Part shown: piece by piece, positions 31,643-40,910 of the stretch
Position numbering within the stretch: the stretch's first letter is position 1
Layout: every line of letters starts with the position of its first letter
DNA from: Aquisalinus sp.
Lineage (GTDB): Bacteria > Pseudomonadota > Alphaproteobacteria > Caulobacterales > Parvularculaceae
Assembly: GCA_022763115.1 (NCBI GenBank)
Contig: JALEGJ010000056.1
Location: forward strand, 1-48,776
Length of the DNA stretch: 48,776 nt
Direction of reading: 5' to 3'
The notes under the pieces: model-generated
Databases searched by the model: none
Told to the model about the DNA's origin: nothing
The model's input: the letters and a program-made list of their open reading frames with translations, nothing else
Program-made: the position numbers and the translations under genes

Positions 31643-31942
31643 ATGGCAGAATTTAACGGCGCATGGAATATCGAAATCAACACGCCAATGGGCAAGCAGG
31701 AAGGCACGTTGACCCTGAATCAGGACGGCACAGGCCTGTCCGGCACAATGGCTCAGGGCGGTGACAGCACAGACATCGAAAATGGCTCTGTTGCTGGTGA
31801 CCAGGCTTCTTGGGACGTAAAAGTGACCAAGCCGATGCCACTGACCCTTGGCTTTACGGCACACCTTGATGGCGACAATATTGGCGGCAAGGTCAAGCTG
31901 GGCGCCTTCGGCGAAGCTGATTTCAGCGGTACGCCTGCATAA
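31643..31942 (+). CDS. small beta-rich hypothetical protein, 99 aa
   Basis: GAGGAG lies 8 nt before the ATG at 31643; an ATG at 31628 overlaps this binding site and is rejected. The protein is cytoplasmic and composed of short beta strands with alternating polar and hydrophobic residues: FNGAWNIEINTPMGKQEGTL, GTMAQGG, SWDVKVTKPMPLTLGFTAHL, GGKVKLGAFGEADFSG. The pattern suggests a small lipocalin-like or calycin beta barrel with internal pseudo-repeats, each strand pair ending in Gly. No function is known to me. It has its own predicted promoter and a terminator, so it forms a single-gene unit between lpd and lipA. Confidence 0.75.
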   Translation: MAEFNGAWNIEINTPMGKQEGTLTLNQDGTGLSGTMAQGGDSTDIENGSVAGDQASWDVKVTKPMPLTLGFTAHLDGDNIGGKVKLGAFGEADFSGTPA

Positions 31943-31968
31943 GCTCAACCACAGAGCAGAATTTATGG

Positions 31969-31996
31969 AAAGAGCTGGCTTTAGCCGGCTCTTTTT
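31969..31996 (+). terminator. Rho-independent terminator
   Basis: AAAGAGCTGGC pairs with GCCGGCTCTTT (one G-T wobble) around the TTTA loop, and the arm runs into TTTTT. It ends the single-gene unit of the 99-aa protein. Confidence 0.88.
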
Positions 31997-32102
31997 GTTT
32001 GCGCTTTAGGCAGTTTCTAAACGCTTTTTTTACGATGTCCCTTAACGCGGCGCACACGCTTGTATGAGAAGACAAGGGGTACAGCCACGGGGTTTCGAGT
32101 AC

Positions 32103-32825
32103 ATGCTGACTGTTGCGGAAGTAGAATTACCGGTTTCATTGCAAAAGCGTCTACGTGAAGAGGCAAACTTTGCCGAGACGTTCACGCAATTTACGCGCGA
32201 GCACCTTATTGGCTTTCGGCAGCCGATGGCGATTGCTGCGGCAATCGTCGGGCCGGTCCTGTTTGCTTTTGTCTATCAGGTGGCCGGTTTCCTGACCCTT
32301 ATGGAAGTTGCTGTCTCCTTCTCTTTGACGGCGGTCATGTTTCTACTTGGCGGCTGGTATGTGAATCGCCGCCGTATCCGCGAGATGTATGTACGCCAGA
32401 CCCGCGCCCGCAAGGATGCGCAGGTTGATCTCAAAACCGGGAAAGGCGAGGCCATCACACTGACCATGAAAAATCAGCCGCTGTTTTATGAGCACGAGCA
32501 TGGCGTGATCTGTCTGGCAGATGCGGGTGAAGGCAAAACGGTCTATTTCGATGTGGACAGTCTGGAAGAAGACCCGCGCTGGTTCCTCTACATCAATGGC
32601 GACATGCACCGGGTCAACTGGTCATGGATCAGACTGAAAGGATCCGGCGCCGTTGCTGATTTTTCTGCTTCTGGCCAGCGGCTCGCCCGCATTGGTGATA
32701 CACCCTATGTGGAAGCCCCTGACGCGTGGGAAGCAATCTGCGTCGCCCTCAATGAACCTCAGGACGGCGATATCGTGGATCGGCCGCTTGACGAGGTAAA
32801 AGAGACGATCTCGCGCCTTTTATAA
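32103..32825 (+). CDS. two-helix membrane protein of unknown function, 240 aa
   Basis: Either 32064 or 32103 could be the start; 32103 is preferred as the upstream residues look like leader sequence, but neither has a strong binding site. After a soluble N-terminus (LTVAEVELPVSLQKRLREEA) come two membrane helices (MAIAAAIVGPVLFAFVYQV and VAVSFSLTAVMFLLGGWYV), then a basic stretch NRRRIREMYVRQTRARKD and a beta-rich cytoplasmic domain (TLTMKNQPLFYEHEHGVICL; WFLYINGDMHRVNWSWIRLK). That layout recalls YcxB-like proteins, but the match is weak. It lies 45 bp before lipA on the same strand. Confidence 0.65.
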   Translation: MLTVAEVELPVSLQKRLREEANFAETFTQFTREHLIGFRQPMAIAAAIVGPVLFAFVYQVAGFLTLMEVAVSFSLTAVMFLLGGWYVNRRRIREMYVRQTRARKDAQVDLKTGKGEAITLTMKNQPLFYEHEHGVICLADAGEGKTVYFDVDSLEEDPRWFLYINGDMHRVNWSWIRLKGSGAVADFSASGQRLARIGDTPYVEAPDAWEAICVALNEPQDGDIVDRPLDEVKETISRLL

Positions 32826-32869
32826 ATGTAGCACTACCAAATCAGTCAGGTGATTGCTAAATCCCTGAT

Positions 32870-33823
32870 ATGGTAACCTTATTAGACACAGATAAGCCGC
32901 GCTTGCGGCATCCTGAAAAACAGAAAAATCCTGACACGCCGATCCTGCGGAAGCCCGACTGGATTCGCGTCAAGGCACCTGTTTCGAAAGGATATCAGCA
33001 GACGCGCGAGATCGTCCGCTCCAAAAACCTGGTCACAGTTTGTGAAGAAGCGGCCTGCCCGAATATCGGTGAGTGCTGGGACAAGAAGCACGCGACCATG
33101 ATGATCATGGGCGACACCTGCACGCGTGCGTGTGCGTTTTGCAACGTGAAAACAGGCCTTCCTGCGGCACTCGACAAGATGGAGCCTGTCAATGTGGGAC
33201 GCGCGGTGGCCGAGATGGGCTTGAACCACGTGGTGATTACGTCCGTCGACCGGGATGATCTGGAAGATGGCGGGGCGGAGCATTTCGTGCAGGTTATCCG
33301 CGAAATACGCCAGCAGGCACCGGGGACAACTGTGGAAATCCTGACACCTGATTTTTTGCGCAAGCCCGGGGCTGTAGAGAAAGTCATTGATGCCGGGCCT
33401 GACGTTTTCAACCACAATCTTGAAACAGTACCACGGCTCTATCTCGGCATTCGTCCGGGCGCGCGTTATTACCATTCGCTGCGGCTTCTGGAAAAGGTCA
33501 AGGAGCGTGACGCAACGCAGTTTACCAAATCCGGCATCATGGTCGGGCTGGGTGAGTCACGCGAAGAAGTGATGCAGGTAATGGACGACATGCGCTCTGC
33601 AGGCGTCGATTTCATCACGATAGGTCAGTATTTGCAGCCCACCCGCAAACACGCAGCGGTGGATCGGTTTGTAACACCGGATGAGTTCAAGTCTTACGAA
33701 ACGCTGGCGCGCGCCAAGGGCTTTTTGATGGTATCCTCAAGTCCGTTGACGCGATCTTCCTACCATGCAGATGCTGACTTCGCGCGCCTGAAGCAGGCCC
33801 GGGCCCGCCAGCAAGCAGGGTAG
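32870..33823 (+). CDS. lipA: lipoyl synthase
   Basis: Radical-SAM enzyme that inserts two sulfurs into octanoyl groups on E2 and H proteins. Both iron-sulfur sites are clear: auxiliary cluster Cys58, Cys63 and Cys69 in [12 protein letters not shown], and the radical-SAM CxxxCxxC as Cys84, Cys88 and Cys91 in CTRACAFC. Other family segments: [34 protein letters not shown] and [15 protein letters not shown]. 317 residues is full length. Grouping with lpd and the coq10-type gene is standard for the class. The coq10 gene follows after 7 bp. Confidence 0.97.
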   Translation: MVTLLDTDKPRLRHPEKQKNPDTPILRKPDWIRVKAPVSKGYQQTREIVRSKNLVTVCEEAACPNIGECWDKKHATMMIMGDTCTRACAFCNVKTGLPAALDKMEPVNVGRAVAEMGLNHVVITSVDRDDLEDGGAEHFVQVIREIRQQAPGTTVEILTPDFLRKPGAVEKVIDAGPDVFNHNLETVPRLYLGIRPGARYYHSLRLLEKVKERDATQFTKSGIMVGLGESREEVMQVMDDMRSAGVDFITIGQYLQPTRKHAAVDRFVTPDEFKSYETLARAKGFLMVSSSPLTRSSYHADADFARLKQARARQQAG

Positions 33824-33830
33824 TTGCCTC

Positions 33831-34289
33831 ATGCCGTTGCATCAGGAAACCCGCGAAGTGCCGTACACGGCGCAGCAGATGTTCGATCTGGTCGCAGATA
33901 TCGAGAAGTATCCTGATTTTATTCCCTGGTGTCAGGCTTTGCGGGTGCGCAGTGACAAGCGGGTCGAAGGTGTGGGCGAAGTGACTGCCGATATGGTTGT
34001 CCGGTATAAGCTTTTTCTCGAACAGTTTCGCAGCCTGGTGTTTGTGGACCCGCGCAATAACCTGATTTCGGCAGATTACCTGCAAGGCCCAATCAAGAAA
34101 TTGCATAACCGCTGGAAGTTTCAGGACATGCCCGATGGTGGCAGCCAGATTGATTTCTATATTGATTTCGAGTTTCGTAACAGGCTGCTGCAACGCATTG
34201 CCGAGGAAGTGTTTGACCGGGCCTTTGCCAAAATGTCAGATGCGTTCATCAACCGGGCGCATGCTATTTATCCGGCACCTGATCAATAG
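33831..34289 (+). CDS. Coq10/RatA-type START-domain protein
   Basis: A 152-residue polyketide-cyclase/START fold. The start PLHQETREVPYTAQQMFDLV with VADIEKYPDFIPWCQALRV is the family signature; the end LLQRIAEEVFDRAFAKMSDA is the closing amphipathic helix. In alphaproteobacteria this lipA-linked gene is usually annotated as the ubiquinone-binding Coq10 homologue; E. coli RatA is the related toxin-annotated protein, so I give no symbol. Its 3' end overlaps the oppositely oriented cinA-type gene by 26 bp. Confidence 0.9.
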   Translation: MPLHQETREVPYTAQQMFDLVADIEKYPDFIPWCQALRVRSDKRVEGVGEVTADMVVRYKLFLEQFRSLVFVDPRNNLISADYLQGPIKKLHNRWKFQDMPDGGSQIDFYIDFEFRNRLLQRIAEEVFDRAFAKMSDAFINRAHAIYPAPDQ

Positions 34290-34788
34290 CCTGTTGTAGC
34301 ATCTTGAGCGCTGTTTCGATTGTCCGCTGACGAATAGAGTCCCGGCTTACTTCTCGGAAAATAACTTTCTGATGGGTAACAGCAAGGTCGTTCTGGCTGA
34401 AAGCCGTTGCCAGACCAAAGTAAACAAGACCGACAGGCTTCTCAGCTGTGCCGCCACCGGGCCCCGCGATCCCTGTGACGGAAACAGCCAACTGGCAGCG
34501 TGGCGACGTCTGGCTCAATGCCCCGTGCGCCATCGCTTCTGCAACGTCAGGGCTGACAGCGCCCTTATCCATGAGGAGGTCCCAGGGGATGCCCAGCATG
34601 TCGCGCTTGGCTTCATTGGCATAGGTGATGAAGCCGCCATCATAGACAGAAGAAGAGCCGGAAACGGCGGTCAGTGTACCGCCGATCAGGCCGCCCGTAC
34701 ATGACTCTGCTGTTGTGATTTTCAGATTCTTCAGGCTTGCAGTGCTGATGATTTTCTGTGCCAGGTTTGTGTTGGTAAGGTTTGTCAT
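34264..34788 (-). CDS. CinA C-terminal-domain protein, nicotinamide-nucleotide amidase
   Basis: 174 residues covering only the amidase (PncC) part of CinA. Family segments: TTAESCTGGLIGGTLTAVSG, FITYANEAKRDMLGI, GAVSPDVAEAMAHGA, SVTGIAGPGGGTAEKPVGLV. It deamidates NMN to nicotinate mononucleotide in NAD recycling. The ATG overlaps the ispDF stop by 4 bp (ATGA), so it is translated with ispDF, an arrangement common in alphaproteobacteria. The tail-to-tail overlap with the Coq10-type gene is real in both frames. Confidence 0.92.
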   Translation of the reverse strand: MTNLTNTNLAQKIISTASLKNLKITTAESCTGGLIGGTLTAVSGSSSVYDGGFITYANEAKRDMLGIPWDLLMDKGAVSPDVAEAMAHGALSQTSPRCQLAVSVTGIAGPGGGTAEKPVGLVYFGLATAFSQNDLAVTHQKVIFREVSRDSIRQRTIETALKMLQQAIDQVPDK

Positions 34789-35993
34789 GCTTGCGCGCCC
34801 TCGGGAAGTTTGACTGTCGCTGTGGCAAGCGCGCTGATGCCTTCTTCCCTGCCAGTAAAGCCCAGCTTTTCAGTTGTTGTCGCTTTAACTGAAATACGGT
34901 CAAGATCGCAGTTCATAATCTCTGCCAGTGTGGCGCGCATTTCATCCCGATGCGGATTGACCTTCGGCTGTTCACAGATAATGGTCAGATCACAATGAGT
35001 GAGCTGACCCCGTCGGGCGCGCACCAGATCACAGGCTTTTTCGAGAAAGACTTTTGAGGATGCGCCGCGCCATTGCGGGTCAGAAGGGGGGAAGTGAAAG
35101 CCGATATCGCCTTCACCGATCGCCCCGAGAATGGCATCGGTCAGGGCATGCATTGCGACATCAGCGTCGGAATGGCCCTTCAGCTTCCGGTCATGTGGAA
35201 TGGTTATGCCACATAAGGTCACGCCATCGCCTGTTTCAAATCTGTGGACGTCAAAACCTTGTCCGGTACGGAACTCATAAGTCTGTGTCATGCGCATGAA
35301 ACTCTCTGCAAGGTCAAAGTCTTCAGGAAGGGTGATCTTGATATTGCGTGCATCACCCTGACAGATGGCAACAGATTGCCCGTCATGTTCGAAAAGGGCG
35401 GCATCATCAGTCAACTCCAGGTCGTGATATTTCCCATGCAGATGGCGCAATTCTTCATAGTCGAAGCCTTGCGGTGTCTGTGCTTGCCAGACGCTGTCAC
35501 GATCAACGGTGTCCGTGATGATGCCAGTGCCGTGAGAGACCTTCTTGAGAGTGCTGGTCACGGGTACAGCCGCGATGACCGCCTTGTGTTCTGTCAGAGC
35601 ACGAATGACATTCCCTGTAATTTGATTGGTGACAAAAGGGCGCGCTGCATCATGGACCAGCACTCTGGATACGCCGCGACCATGCAGGGCTTCCAGCCCA
35701 TGGCGGACGGACTGTTGGCGCGTTGCCCCGCCCGTGACCGGGGGCAGCAATTTTTCGTTCTCCAGGCCCGCAACAGCCTGCTGATAAATTTCCTCGGCAC
35801 CGGCTGCTATGACAGGTTGGGCAATGTCGATATCGGGTGATGCCAGAAAAGCCTGCAATGTATGCGCAATAACCGGCTGGCCTGCCAGCATCTGATACTG
35901 CTTTGGCAGATCAGTCATGTCGGCCTGACGCGCTCTCGCGCCAATGCCGCCCGCAACGATGATTGCGGCTGTCAGGCTCCCTGCCTCTTCCAT
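34785..35993 (-). CDS. ispDF: bifunctional IspD/IspF enzyme
   Basis: A 402-residue fusion of two steps of the methylerythritol-phosphate isoprenoid pathway. Residues 1 to about 235 are the CDP-ME synthase (IspD: AAIIVAGGIGARARQAD, LPKQYQML, VLVHDAARPFV, QTPQGFDYEEL). From about 240 comes the MECDP synthase (IspF: GQGFDVHRF with metal ligands Asp and His, LKGHSDADVAMHALTDAILG, DIGFHFPPSDPQW, CDLTIICEQPK). The fusion is typical of alphaproteobacteria and some epsilonproteobacteria. It is divergent from dusB, with 54 bp between start codons. Confidence 0.97.
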   Translation of the reverse strand: MEEAGSLTAAIIVAGGIGARARQADMTDLPKQYQMLAGQPVIAHTLQAFLASPDIDIAQPVIAAGAEEIYQQAVAGLENEKLLPPVTGGATRQQSVRHGLEALHGRGVSRVLVHDAARPFVTNQITGNVIRALTEHKAVIAAVPVTSTLKKVSHGTGIITDTVDRDSVWQAQTPQGFDYEELRHLHGKYHDLELTDDAALFEHDGQSVAICQGDARNIKITLPEDFDLAESFMRMTQTYEFRTGQGFDVHRFETGDGVTLCGITIPHDRKLKGHSDADVAMHALTDAILGAIGEGDIGFHFPPSDPQWRGASSKVFLEKACDLVRARRGQLTHCDLTIICEQPKVNPHRDEMRATLAEIMNCDLDRISVKATTTEKLGFTGREEGISALATATVKLPEGAQA

Positions 35994-36047
35994 AATCCGT
36001 TCGGTCCCGTTATTGCTTAAGTCCGAGCAATACGCACAGTTTCCTTC

Positions 36048-37085
36048 ATGGTCCAGATAGACACCATCACTTTGCGCAATAACGTCCTGCTGGCCCCGAT
36101 GTCCGGCATTTCAGATTTGCCGTTCCGCCGGGCCGTATGGCAACTGGGCGCAGGACTTGTGGTCTCCGAGATGGTCGCCAGTGAGGAATTGGCGCGCAGT
36201 CGCCCGGATGTGGTGCTTCGTGCCAGTCAGGATGATGAGATCAGGCCCGCTGTGGTGCAACTCGCGGGGCGTGAAGCCTGCTGGATGGCAGAAGGGGCGC
36301 GCATTTGTGAAGCGTCCGGGGCGGATATCATAGATATCAATATGGGCTGCCCGGCAAGGAAAGTGACCGGCGCATTGTCAGGCTCTGCCCTGATGCGCGA
36401 CCCGGATCACGCGCTCAGCCTGATTGAGGCGACGGTCAATGCGGTCAGCGTGCCGGTGACTCTTAAAATGCGCCTCGGCTGGGATCACCAGATGCTGAAT
36501 GCGCCTGACATTGCTAGGCGTGCGGAAGCGGCTGGTGTCAAAATGATTACGGTTCATGGGCGCACCCGGCAGCAATTCTATAAAGGTGTTGCAGACTGGG
36601 CGGCTGTCAGGGCAACTGTTGATGCCGTGTCTCTCCCGGTCATCGTCAATGGCGACATCCGCAATGTTGACGATGCACGCGCGGCCCTTGCGCAGTCCGG
36701 GGCGCAAGGCGTCATGATTGGTCGCGCTGCGGAAGGGCAGCCCTGGCTGCCGGGAGATATTGCAGCAGATCTTTCCGGCGCGCCGCGAGGGGCGCTGGCC
36801 CTGGAAGAAAAAGCGCAGATCGCCATCACCCATTATCGCGAAACGGTAGCGCTTTACCGCGATCACCATCAGGCAGGCGAGGAGATGGGCCGCTCCCTCG
36901 GGATCAGAATGGCACGCAAACATCTGGCAGCTTATGTGGAAAAAGCCGAGCGCGAGATTGAACCGGCCTTGCGCAAATCATTGAAATCTCGCATCTGCCA
37001 GACATCTGATCCTGAACAGGTTGCAGACATGCTATACGCGCTCTTTCTGGGGGATGATGCCCGGATTTCTGCGGCCGCTGCCTGA
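36048..37085 (+). CDS. dusB: tRNA-dihydrouridine synthase B (NifR3-type)
   Basis: FMN enzyme that reduces specific uridines in tRNA D-loops. The 345-residue TIM barrel has [15 protein letters not shown] at the FMN site, the catalytic Cys101 in [30 protein letters not shown] and [13 protein letters not shown]. In most alphaproteobacteria dusB (nifR3) is followed by ntrB and ntrC; here ntrY follows directly after 95 bp. Confidence 0.95.
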   Translation: MVQIDTITLRNNVLLAPMSGISDLPFRRAVWQLGAGLVVSEMVASEELARSRPDVVLRASQDDEIRPAVVQLAGREACWMAEGARICEASGADIIDINMGCPARKVTGALSGSALMRDPDHALSLIEATVNAVSVPVTLKMRLGWDHQMLNAPDIARRAEAAGVKMITVHGRTRQQFYKGVADWAAVRATVDAVSLPVIVNGDIRNVDDARAALAQSGAQGVMIGRAAEGQPWLPGDIAADLSGAPRGALALEEKAQIAITHYRETVALYRDHHQAGEEMGRSLGIRMARKHLAAYVEKAEREIEPALRKSLKSRICQTSDPEQVADMLYALFLGDDARISAAAA

Positions 37086-37180
37086 GGGATTGCGATTATT
37101 TCGCAACACAGCTGTTGATAATTTACAACAACTGGGGCAGGCTTTCACTTCCTGATTACAGCGCAGGTGACAGGTAAAAA

Positions 37181-39472
37181 GTGACGACACCTTCAGTTAG
37201 TGACAGCAGCCAGAGCAGTACTGGCAAAGCAATGCCGCTTCGCCCGCGGGCACCGCGCATTGTCGCCGCAGCGCTGATCGTGCTCGCCCTGTCTGTTTTC
37301 GGGCTCACCTCTTATTTCTTCCTGACCTTTATCGACGGGGCGCCCACGTATATCGCGCTCTTGTTTGCCATCGCAGTTGTTTTCGTGGCTATTTTGAGCG
37401 TGTTTGTGTTTGGACGGCTCTGGCAGGTCTGGCGAAACCGCCGCGTGGGGACCGCTGGCTCAATCATGCATTTCAGGCTGGTTGGCATTCTGTCAGCCAT
37501 CGCCATCGTGCCAACGGTGATCGCCTTTTTCTTTTCCGCGTTCATTCTGCAGGCCTTCTCTGATGAATTTTTCGTGGATCGCGTGGCTGAAGCCAATTCA
37601 ACGGCGCTGGAACTGGCCAACACTTATTTCCAGAAAAGCTCGGATGAGATGGGCTTTGATCTCGTGCGTGTGGCGTTTGACCTCAATGTGTTGGAGCAAA
37701 GCGGGCGCGGTATTTCCGATAACCCGATCGGCTTTCGGCAGTATCTTTTCGGCCAGGCACTGATCCGCGACTGGGCAGCGATTTATCTGCTGGATGGGGA
37801 TAAACGTATCCTTGCGCGTGTGGTGACGGTGCCGGGTGATTTTTACCAGTTGCCTGCGCTGGAAACGTTTGATGCCATTGATGGCGGGTCGGACGTTGCC
37901 TCACGGTTCAACTTCGATGCCCAGGACCGCAGCCGTCTCGACATCTTTCGGGCAGTGCTGAAAATCAGGGATTATGAAGGCGGCTATCTCATTGCCTATA
38001 AGGGTGAGCAACCCGCCATGGCCAACGGGCTTCTGGCTGTGCGGGATTTTCGCGACAACAATGCGATCTTCAAAAGCCGGCTGGATAATCTGCGCAGCGC
38101 CTTTACGACCGGCTACAGCCTGCTTGCACTGATTATTCTGCTGCTTGCTGTCTGGACAGGCCTGCTGATTGCCACGGCAATCGTTTCGCCTATCGGCAAG
38201 CTGGCGGCGGCGGCAGAAACGATCTCTGCGGGTAATCTGGCAACGCGTGTTGATGTGGCGCAAGGGGACGGCGAATTGCAGGACCTTGGCCGCACTTTCA
38301 ACCATATGGCCGGTCAGTTACAGACGCAGCGCGATGACCTGATTTCGTCCAACAAGCAATCAGACAGTCGCCGCCGCTTCATTGAGGCGGTGCTTTCCGG
38401 TGTTTCCGCAGGTGTGCTCGGTGTTTCTGAACAGGGCAAGATCACGGCAGCTAACCGGACTGCTGCCGATTTCCTCGGGGTGCAGATCACCCGTATGACC
38501 GGAGTAATGCTGTCGGATTTGTCGGCGGAACTCTACGGGCTGTTTGAGCAGGCAAAAATAGCAGCCGGAAAAGAGGCCGGTGGACAGCTCGAACTGACCA
38601 GAAACGGGCAAGAGCGTATTCTTAACGTGCGCGTCAGCGCGGATAAAAGCGAGGATACGATCAACTACGTTATTACGTTTGATGATATTTCAGAGCTCGT
38701 ATCTGCGCAGCGGAATGCCGCCTGGGGCGATGTGGCGCGGCGCATTGCGCATGAAATCAAGAACCCGCTGACGCCGATACAGCTTTCGGCCGAGCGCCTG
38801 AAGAGAAAATATGGGGACGAAATTGTCTCCAACAGGGAAGTCTTTGATCGCTGTACAGATACGATCATTCGCCATGTGAATGACATTGGCCGTATGGTGA
38901 ACGAGTTTTCCTCCTTCGCCAGAATGCCGGAAGCAGTGATGGCCCGCGAAAACCTGCGCGAGGTTGTCAAAAGTGCTGTTTTCCCCTTCCAGGTTGCGCA
39001 TCCGGATATTGAGTTCACCATGGATTTTCCGGAAGAGGAGCTTACAGCTTATTGCGATGGTCGTCTGATGGTTCAGGCGTGTACGAATCTGGTCAAGAAT
39101 GCTGCTGAGTCCATTGAGGAGAAAAAGTCACGCAGTGCTGATGAGTTCGCCGGAAAATTGCAGGTCAGTGTTTATGAGCGGTCAGGTAATGCGGTTATCG
39201 AAGTGATTGATAACGGTATTGGTCTGCCTGATGCTGTGCGTCACAAACTGACTGAGCCGTATATGACCACGCGCGAGAAGGGAACTGGTCTCGGTCTTGC
39301 AATCGTCCGCAAGGTGATTGAAGAACATGAGGGTACAATAAAACTGAAAGACAGCGCGAAACTCGGTGAAACCGGCGCTTCTGTCAGCCTGCATTTCCCC
39401 CTGCGCAAGGCTGGTTCCCAAAAAGAAACTTCTGAAGAAAAATCCGTATCTCCCTCCAGAGAGGCAGTTTGA
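37181..39472 (+). CDS. ntrY: NtrY-type sensor histidine kinase
   Basis: 763-residue membrane kinase. An N-terminal block of three helices (VAAALIVLALSVFGLTSYFF; YIALLFAIAVVFVAILSVFV; GILSAIAIVPTVIAFFFSA) precedes a periplasmic region of about 190 residues and a further helix (YSLLALIILLLAVWTGLLI). Then come HAMP (IGKLAAAAETISAGNL), PAS (SVSAGVLGVSEQGKITAANR), the H-box RRIAHEIKNPLTP with the phospho-His near 523, N-box TNLVKNAAES, and G-boxes DNGIGLPD and GTGLGLAIV. It starts with GTG at 37181. It signals to NtrX, whose ATG overlaps the TGA by one base. NtrYX links nitrogen and redox control in this class. Confidence 0.94.
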   Translation: MTTPSVSDSSQSSTGKAMPLRPRAPRIVAAALIVLALSVFGLTSYFFLTFIDGAPTYIALLFAIAVVFVAILSVFVFGRLWQVWRNRRVGTAGSIMHFRLVGILSAIAIVPTVIAFFFSAFILQAFSDEFFVDRVAEANSTALELANTYFQKSSDEMGFDLVRVAFDLNVLEQSGRGISDNPIGFRQYLFGQALIRDWAAIYLLDGDKRILARVVTVPGDFYQLPALETFDAIDGGSDVASRFNFDAQDRSRLDIFRAVLKIRDYEGGYLIAYKGEQPAMANGLLAVRDFRDNNAIFKSRLDNLRSAFTTGYSLLALIILLLAVWTGLLIATAIVSPIGKLAAAAETISAGNLATRVDVAQGDGELQDLGRTFNHMAGQLQTQRDDLISSNKQSDSRRRFIEAVLSGVSAGVLGVSEQGKITAANRTAADFLGVQITRMTGVMLSDLSAELYGLFEQAKIAAGKEAGGQLELTRNGQERILNVRVSADKSEDTINYVITFDDISELVSAQRNAAWGDVARRIAHEIKNPLTPIQLSAERLKRKYGDEIVSNREVFDRCTDTIIRHVNDIGRMVNEFSSFARMPEAVMARENLREVVKSAVFPFQVAHPDIEFTMDFPEEELTAYCDGRLMVQACTNLVKNAAESIEEKKSRSADEFAGKLQVSVYERSGNAVIEVIDNGIGLPDAVRHKLTEPYMTTREKGTGLGLAIVRKVIEEHEGTIKLKDSAKLGETGASVSLHFPLRKAGSQKETSEEKSVSPSREAV

Positions 39473-40869
39473 TGGCAGTTGATGTATTAGTAGTAGATGA
39501 TGAAATGGACATCAGGGAGCTGATTTCAGGCATACTTGAAGATGAAGGGTATGCGCCGCGCACGGCTGCCAATAGTGATGATGTGTTCGCGGCAATCAGT
39601 GAGCGCCTGCCCTCGCTGGTCATTCTTGATATCTGGTTGCAGGGCAGCAAACTTGACGGCTTGGAAATCCTGTCCGAGTTGAAAGGCTTGCACCCGACGC
39701 TACCTATCCTGATTATATCCGGACACGGAAATGTGGAAACAGCCGTCGCGGCTATCAAGAAGGGCGCATATGATTTCATCGAAAAGCCTTTCAACGCGGA
39801 CAAGTTGCTGCTGGCTGTGTCGCGGGCGCTGGAGACAGCCAAATTGCGCCGGGAAAACATTGAGTTGCGCAGCCGTGCTACTGATCTCGGTCTCGTCGGC
39901 AGTTCGACGCTGGTCACGCAGTTGCGCTCTCTCATCCAGCGGGTAGCCGATGCCCGTTCGCGTGTGCTGATTTTCGGACCCGACGGCTCCGGCAAGGAGA
40001 CCATTGCCCGCACGATCCACAATCAGTCTAAGCGCGCGGAGATGCCGTTCGTCGTCGCAAGCTCAGCGACTATTGCACCTGACAAGATGGAAGAGGCATT
40101 GTTCGGCACCGAAGGGTCTGATGGCCGACCACAGAAGATCGGTCTGATGGAAGAAGCCCATGGCGGGACACTCCTGTTTGATGAGATCGGCGACATGCCG
40201 CTTGAAACACAAAGCAAGATCCTTCGCGTTCTGGTCGATCAGCGTTTCACCCGTGTCGGGGGCAGCAAGCCTGTCGAGGTTGATGTGCGGATTGTTTCGA
40301 CAACAGCGCGGGATTTGCTGGAGGAAGCAGAAAAAGGCCTGTTCCGCTCTGATCTTTATCACCGCCTCAACGTGGTTTCGATTGCTGCGCCCTCGCTAGC
40401 AGCCCGGCGCGAGGATATTCCGGAGCTGGCAGAGTATTTCATTGATAACGTCTCCAAACAGGGAGGCTTGCAGAAGCGGCGCATTGCAACCGAAGCCCTT
40501 GCTGCCTTGCAGGCCTATCACTGGCCCGGCAATGTCCGACAGCTGAGGAATATACTGGAGCGCACGCTCATTCTGATGGGCCGTGATCCCGACAAAGAGA
40601 TCACTATCGACAAGTTGCCGGTGGATATTGTGAACGCCGGACCAGCGTTGCCGAGCAGCGATAATCTGGAACAGATCATCACGCTGCCCTTGCGCGAGGC
40701 GCGGGAGAAGTTCGAGCGGGAGTATCTGCTTGCACAAATAAACCGTTTTGGGGGTAACATTTCCCGGACAGCAAACTTTATCTGTATGGAGCGCTCGGCT
40801 CTGCACCGTAAGCTGAAGGCACTTGGTATCACGCCGCATGTCCGGCCAGAGACAGATTTTGCAAGCTAG
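39472..40869 (+). CDS. ntrX: NtrX-type response regulator, AAA+ without GAFTGA
   Basis: 465 residues in three parts. Receiver: acidic D9/D10, phospho-acceptor D53 in ILDIWLQGS, and the KPF near residue 105. AAA+: Walker A FGPDGSGKETIA, Walker B GGTLLFDEIGDMP. Fis-type HTH at the C-terminus: NRFGGNISRTANFICMERSALHRKL. The sigma-54-contacting GAFTGA loop is replaced by a short EEALFGTEGSD stretch, so it probably does not activate sigma-54 directly; NtrX proteins of alphaproteobacteria often lack it. The TTG at 39469 is not needed as start: AGAGAGG fits the ATG at 39472. Confidence 0.94.
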   Translation: MAVDVLVVDDEMDIRELISGILEDEGYAPRTAANSDDVFAAISERLPSLVILDIWLQGSKLDGLEILSELKGLHPTLPILIISGHGNVETAVAAIKKGAYDFIEKPFNADKLLLAVSRALETAKLRRENIELRSRATDLGLVGSSTLVTQLRSLIQRVADARSRVLIFGPDGSGKETIARTIHNQSKRAEMPFVVASSATIAPDKMEEALFGTEGSDGRPQKIGLMEEAHGGTLLFDEIGDMPLETQSKILRVLVDQRFTRVGGSKPVEVDVRIVSTTARDLLEEAEKGLFRSDLYHRLNVVSIAAPSLAARREDIPELAEYFIDNVSKQGGLQKRRIATEALAALQAYHWPGNVRQLRNILERTLILMGRDPDKEITIDKLPVDIVNAGPALPSSDNLEQIITLPLREAREKFEREYLLAQINRFGGNISRTANFICMERSALHRKLKALGITPHVRPETDFAS

Positions 40870-40910
40870 GGTCAGGACCCGACGCAGGCTGAGAACAGGA
40901 AGAGGCATTT

